The position numbers and the translations under genes were made by a program. Shown one piece after another: positions 6,622-9,604 of a stretch of DNA of 9,604 bases. Within the stretch, counting starts at the first letter, position 1. Every line of letters starts with the position of its first letter. The stretch covers positions 1 to 9,604 of the forward strand of contig NZ_JAKJSQ010000101.1 of NCBI RefSeq assembly GCF_050337105.1. The letters are read 5' to 3'. The DNA is from Aliivibrio_A kagoshimensis (GTDB lineage: Bacteria; Pseudomonadota; Gammaproteobacteria; Enterobacterales; Vibrionaceae). The notes beneath the pieces are model-generated. The model made no database searches and was not told the DNA's origin. It was given only the letters and a program-made list of their open reading frames with translations.

Positions 6622-6676
6622 ATAGCCACTTTCTGTTTGAGAGCATAGAGCGCTGTTTAGAGCAGAGAGTGGCTAT
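6622..6676. repeat. Long-armed inverted repeat (stem-loop) between trxB and cydD
   Basis: ATAGCCACT (6622-6630) pairs perfectly with AGTGGCTAT (6668-6676). After one mismatch, TCTG (6632-6635) pairs with CAGA (6663-6666), giving 13 of 14 paired positions around a 27-base loop. In the trxB-to-cydD direction the stem is followed by GATACGTTTTC, a poor T tract, so it is not a textbook terminator. It may be a partial attenuator, an mRNA processing or stability hairpin, or a dispersed repeat element. Confidence 0.6.
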
Positions 6677-6701
6677 AAGAAGGAGTATCGTAATCTTGCG
6701 G

Positions 6702-7658
6702 TTATGCGTCTAACTCATCGAGGTATCGTTCGGCATCCAGCGCGGCCATACAACCTGTTCCTGCTGAGGTTATCGCTTGACGATAGGTATGATCCATCAC
6801 GTCACCAGCGGCATAAATACCTGTCACACTGGTTTGAGTCGCATTACCTTCTAAGCCAGATTGCACTTTGATGTAACCGTTGTTCATCTCAAGCTGGCCG
6901 TTAAAAATATCGGTATTTGGCTGGTGGCCAATCGCAATAAAGGCGCCCATCACATCCAGAGATTCCGTGGTATCGGAGTGAGTATCTTTGAGAATTAACC
7001 CCGTTACTCCCATCTCATCACCCGTCACCTCTTCTAAAGTGCGATTAATGTGTAAGATAATGTTACCGTTTTTCACTTTTTCCATCAGCCGGTTAATCAG
7101 AATTTTTTCTGAACGAAAGCTGTCACGACGATGTACAAGGTGTACTTCTGATGCGATGTTAGACAGGTAGAGAGCCTCTTCAACGGCGGTATTACCACCA
7201 CCAACAACCGCGACTTTCTGGTTACGATAGAAGAAACCATCACAGGTTGCGCACGCCGAAACGCCACGCCCTTTAAAGAGTTCTTCAGATTCTAGCCCTA
7301 AATACTTTGCTGACGCACCGGTTGAGATAATGAGTGCATCGCAAGTGTACTCGGCGCTGTCGCCCTTTAAACGAAATGGACGTTGGCTGAAATCTGTCTC
7401 GTTAATGTGGTCAAAAATGATCTCAGTTTCAAAACGTTCAGCATGCTCTTTCATCTGTTCCATCAAACCTGGACCTGTCATATCCGCCGCGCCACCAGGC
7501 CAGTTTTCGACCTCTGTAGTAGTGGTTAATTGACCACCTTGCTGCATGCCGGTGATCATCACAGGGTTCAGGTTCGCTCTAGCCGCATAAACCGCAGCCG
7601 TGTAACCAGCAGGGCCTGAGCCTAAAATTAGTAACTTCGAATGTTTAACAGTACTCAT
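6702..7658 (-). CDS. trxB: Thioredoxin reductase TrxB
   Basis: TrxB is a cytosolic FAD flavoprotein that transfers electrons from NADPH to oxidised thioredoxin. At 318 residues it has the length of the low-molecular-weight bacterial type. Visible motifs are the FAD dinucleotide fold GSGPAG (13-18), the redox-active CATC (Cys136, Cys139), the NADPH-binding fold GGGNTA (153-158) with HRRDSFR (176-182) for the 2'-phosphate, and the second FAD motif AAGDVMD (283-289). The start is supported by GGAG 6 bases before the ATG on the minus strand and by the family N-terminus. The upstream gene ald ends in its own terminator, so trxB probably has a promoter in the roughly 40 bases between that hairpin and its start, though no clear boxes were found. 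cydD and cydC follow in the same direction, the same order I recall from other gammaproteobacteria. Confidence 0.97.
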   Translation of the reverse strand: MSTVKHSKLLILGSGPAGYTAAVYAARANLNPVMITGMQQGGQLTTTTEVENWPGGAADMTGPGLMEQMKEHAERFETEIIFDHINETDFSQRPFRLKGDSAEYTCDALIISTGASAKYLGLESEELFKGRGVSACATCDGFFYRNQKVAVVGGGNTAVEEALYLSNIASEVHLVHRRDSFRSEKILINRLMEKVKNGNIILHINRTLEEVTGDEMGVTGLILKDTHSDTTESLDVMGAFIAIGHQPNTDIFNGQLEMNNGYIKVQSGLEGNATQTSVTGIYAAGDVMDHTYRQAITSAGTGCMAALDAERYLDELDA

Positions 7659-7694
7659 AAAATGCTCCGAGCAGACGAGAAATTAGCATAAAGT

Positions 7695-7721
7695 AAAAAG
7701 GGCACCATAATAGGTGCCCTT
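7695..7721 (-). terminator. Rho-independent terminator after ald
   Basis: Read on the minus strand, AAGGGCACC (7721-7713) pairs with GGTGCCCTT (7706-7698) around a 6-base loop and runs into a 5-T tract (7699-7695). It lies about 25 bases past the ald stop and separates ald from trxB. Confidence 0.92.
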
Positions 7722-7746
7722 AACGAATTTAACAATAAGTTAATTG

Positions 7747-8868
7747 TTAGTCGATATTTAATGCTGCCGTTGGGTCTACAAACTCAAGGTCAAAGCTCTC
7801 TGCAACTTCTTTACAAGTCACTTTACCGTGAATCACATTTAGACCATCTAACAGACCTTTGTCTGAAAGAAGTGCTGCTTTATAGCCTTCGTCAGCAAGT
7901 TTAACAATGTAAGGCAGTGTTGCATTGTTAAGTGCAAACGTAGAGGTTCTTGCAACTGCGCCAGGCATGTTTGCCACACAATAGTGAACAACATCATCAA
8001 CAACGTAGGTAGGATCAGCATGCGTTGTCGCGTGAGAAGTTTCGAAACAACCACCTTGGTCAATCGCAACATCAACCACTGCCGCACCCGGTTTCATACG
8101 TTTGATGTGATCTTTTGTTACTAATTTCGGTGCTGCTGCGCCAGGGATAAGAACTGCACCAACCACGAGATCCGCGTCAAGAACATGCTTTTCAAGTGCA
8201 TCGGCAGTTGAATAAACTACTTTTGCACGTCCTTGGAACTCTTCGTCAAGTAAGCGTAAAGTATCAAGGTTACGATCTAGAATCGTTACGTCAGCACGCA
8301 TTCCTACTGCCATGCGTGCTGCATTAGCACCAACAACACCACCGCCGATAACAACCACTTTTGCAGGCTCAACACCAGGAACGCCACCAAGAAGAAGACC
8401 ACGACCGCCGTTAGATTTCTCTAAAGTTTGAGCGCCAGCTTGAATTGACATTCTGCCCGCTACCTCAGACATTGGAGCAAGTAGTGGCAGACGACCCATA
8501 GAATCTGTTACAGTCTCATATGCTATGCAAACCGCTTTACTCTTGATAAGATCTTCTGTTTGAGGCAAATCCGGTGCAAGATGTAGGTAAGTGAATAGAA
8601 TTTGGTCTTCGCGTAGCATTGCACGCTCAACTGCTTGAGGCTCTTTCACTTTCACAATCATCTCGGCTTTAGCAAAAACATCTTGAGCCGTAGGAAGTAT
8701 AGATGCACCGACAGCGACATAGTCGTCGTCAGAGAAACCAACGCCAGAACCGGCAAGGGTTTCTACGAAAACTTGGTGTCCATGTGAGATAAGCTCACGA
8801 ACGCTAGCTGGGACCATACCTACGCGGTATTCGTGATTTTTAATTTCCTTTGGGATTCCAATGATCAT
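7747..8868 (-). CDS. ald: Alanine dehydrogenase
   Basis: This enzyme reversibly deaminates L-alanine to pyruvate and ammonia using NAD+, linking alanine use to central metabolism; the family is normally a cytosolic hexamer. Its 373 residues align without gaps to well-studied members in key positions: substrate-binding Arg15 and Lys75 (VKVKEP), catalytic His96 (TYLHL), NAD-fold GGGVVG (175-180) with Asp198 closing the ribose site, and catalytic Asp270 (VDVAIDQGG). The ATG at 8868 has AAGGA six bases upstream on the minus strand. The gene is divergent from lrp across 157 bases holding Lrp-like sites, so regulation by Lrp in response to alanine or leucine is a reasonable inference. Expression ends at the terminator at 7695-7721, so it is a single-gene unit. 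Confidence 0.97.
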   Translation of the reverse strand: MIIGIPKEIKNHEYRVGMVPASVRELISHGHQVFVETLAGSGVGFSDDDYVAVGASILPTAQDVFAKAEMIVKVKEPQAVERAMLREDQILFTYLHLAPDLPQTEDLIKSKAVCIAYETVTDSMGRLPLLAPMSEVAGRMSIQAGAQTLEKSNGGRGLLLGGVPGVEPAKVVVIGGGVVGANAARMAVGMRADVTILDRNLDTLRLLDEEFQGRAKVVYSTADALEKHVLDADLVVGAVLIPGAAAPKLVTKDHIKRMKPGAAVVDVAIDQGGCFETSHATTHADPTYVVDDVVHYCVANMPGAVARTSTFALNNATLPYIVKLADEGYKAALLSDKGLLDGLNVIHGKVTCKEVAESFDLEFVDPTAALNID

Positions 8869-8920
8869 GCTGTGTCCTTATGTTTTTATGGTTGTTTTAT
8901 CTAGTTGTAGGGTTGAACTG

Positions 8921-8935
8921 TCGAATATATCTCTA
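8921..8935 (+). promoter_or_regulatory. Candidate Lrp site 1 (ald-lrp intergenic)
   Basis: TCGAATATATCTCTA matches 12 of 15 positions of the Lrp consensus YAGHAWATTWTDCTR. It abuts the candidate ald -10 box. Such matches are not rare in AT-rich DNA, so confidence rests on the location. Confidence 0.35.
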
Positions 8936-8940
8936 GTATA
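8935..8940 (-). promoter_or_regulatory. Candidate ald -10 box
   Basis: TATACT on the minus strand matches five of six bases of the sigma-70 -10 consensus, about 67 bases before the ald ATG. No good -35 lies 16-18 bases upstream, as expected of a promoter needing an activator such as Lrp, though chance is not excluded. Confidence 0.35.
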
Positions 8941-8964
8941 GTGTCATTTGAATAGCATTTGATA

Positions 8965-8979
8965 TCGAAAATTTAACAA
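8965..8979 (+). promoter_or_regulatory. Candidate Lrp site 2 (ald-lrp intergenic)
   Basis: TCGAAAATTTAACAA matches 12 of 15 positions of YAGHAWATTWTDCTR and has the central AAAATTT expected of Lrp-family sites. It starts 19 bases before site 3. Confidence 0.35.
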
Positions 8980-8983
8980 GTTG

Positions 8984-8998
8984 TAGAATATATTTTTG
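8984..8998 (+). promoter_or_regulatory. Candidate Lrp site 3, proximal to lrp
   Basis: TAGAATATATTTTTG matches 13 of 15 positions of the Lrp consensus YAGHAWATTWTDCTR, the best match in the intergenic region. It ends 27 bases before the lrp ATG, where binding could block lrp expression. This fits the negative autoregulation known for E. coli lrp. Confidence 0.5.
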
Positions 8999-9025
8999 CA
9001 AGGAAGTAATAAGGTGGAATAAAAA

Positions 9026-9520
9026 ATGGTAGATAACTATAAGAAGCCATCCAAGGAATTGGATAGAATAGATAGGAATATTTTAAATGAGCTACAAAAA
9101 GATGGGCGAATTTCGAACGTTGAACTGTCTAAACGAGTAGGGTTATCACCTACGCCTTGTTTAGAGCGTGTTCGTCGCTTAGAGCGTCAAGGGTATATTA
9201 ATGGTTATACGGCTTTACTAAACCCTCAGTTTTTAGATGCATCTCTATTAGTGTTTGTTGAAATCACACTAAATAGAGGCACGCCTGATGTATTTGAGCA
9301 ATTTAATCTTGCGACACAGCAATTAGATGATATTCAAGAGTGCCACCTAGTTTCTGGTGATTTTGATTATCTTTTAAAGACACGTGTATCAGATATGAGT
9401 GCATACAGGAAATTATTAGGGGATACTTTGCTACGCCTTCCAGGAGTGAATGACACGCGTACCTACGTTGTCATGGAAGAAGTGAAGCAAACCAATAATT
9501 TGGTGATAAAAACTCGATAA
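9026..9520 (+). CDS. lrp: Leucine-responsive global regulator Lrp
   Basis: Lrp is a DNA-binding feast/famine regulator that senses leucine and alanine and controls amino-acid metabolism, transport and surface genes. It forms octamers or hexadecamers that wrap DNA. The 164 residues equal the E. coli length and most positions look identical to it. The N-terminal AsnC-type helix-turn-helix spans about 14-60 (DRNILNELQKDGRISNVEL onward, recognition region SPTPCLERVRRLE). The C-terminal RAM effector domain spans about 70-150, with GDFDY (111-115) near the leucine-response residues. AAGGTGG (9011-9017) lies 8 bases before the ATG. It is divergent from ald, with three Lrp-like sites between them. 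ftsK often follows lrp in this group, but is outside the window. Confidence 0.98.
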   Translation: MVDNYKKPSKELDRIDRNILNELQKDGRISNVELSKRVGLSPTPCLERVRRLERQGYINGYTALLNPQFLDASLLVFVEITLNRGTPDVFEQFNLATQQLDDIQECHLVSGDFDYLLKTRVSDMSAYRKLLGDTLLRLPGVNDTRTYVVMEEVKQTNNLVIKTR

Positions 9521-9569
9521 CAATTTGGTGTTCACATCCATTTTTGATAAAANTGTGATCACTGTCATC

Positions 9570-9600
9570 CGAGCGGCTTTTGGCCGCTCGAATTGTTTAT
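9570..9600 (+). terminator. Hairpin terminator after lrp
   Basis: CGAGCGGC (9570-9577) pairs perfectly with GCCGCTCG (9583-9590) around a TTTTG loop, about 50 bases past the lrp stop. The following AATTGTTTAT is T-rich but interrupted, so termination may be incomplete. The window ends here. Confidence 0.75.
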
Positions 9601-9604
9601 AAAA

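Noticed and set aside
9555..9562. GTGATCAC palindrome after lrp as a CRP site
   Set aside because: The half-sites abut with no 6-base spacer, and it lies downstream of lrp before a terminator.
1..9604. CRISPR array, tRNA, rRNA, prophage or transposase
   Set aside because: No regularly spaced repeats, no cloverleaf-like or rRNA-like sequence, and no integrase or transposase motifs were seen on either strand.

Overview
The window looks like chromosomal DNA from a marine gammaproteobacterium, most likely Vibrionaceae. Lrp is nearly identical in sequence and length (164 aa) to the enterobacterial protein. CydC (573 aa), CydD (587 aa), TrxB (318 aa), SerC (360 aa) and Ald (373 aa) have family-typical lengths and intact motifs. 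The ald/lrp divergent pair and a DUF4144-like small protein are, as I recall, common in Vibrio. The species cannot be named from sequence alone.

Left part (1-1340) is the accessory-looking end. It holds about 330 bases with no convincing gene, then an aminoglycoside-phosphotransferase-type gene that has lost its N-terminal half, then a complete small Nudix hydrolase. Positions 1397-1816 hold a small DUF4144-like gene bracketed by an imperfect 17-base inverted repeat. serC follows, with a leader that contains a CRP-like palindrome and a 5-codon open reading frame, and ends at a strong hairpin terminator.

Right part (3107-9604) is conserved core. On the minus strand, in transcription order, lie ald (with its own terminator), trxB, cydD and cydC (cydD and cydC overlap by 8 bases). 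serC and cydC converge on the 3072-3101 terminator. lrp is divergent from ald across a 157-base AT-rich region with several Lrp-consensus-like sequences. lrp ends at a GC-rich hairpin near the right edge.

Functionally, TrxB supplies thioredoxin-based reducing power, while CydDC is needed for assembly of cytochrome bd and for periplasmic thiol/haem balance, so that block is a redox unit. Ald, SerC and Lrp are linked through amino-acid metabolism: Lrp is the leucine/alanine-sensing global regulator, Ald interconverts alanine and pyruvate, and SerC makes phosphoserine. I found no CRISPR array, phage module, intact transposase, tRNA/rRNA or evident new defence system. The most unusual signals are small: the repeat-flanked DUF4144 gene, the truncated phosphotransferase, the Lrp-like site cluster, and a cydD start that lacks a Shine-Dalgarno and instead carries an anti-Shine-Dalgarno-like CCTCCTTA next to its AUG.
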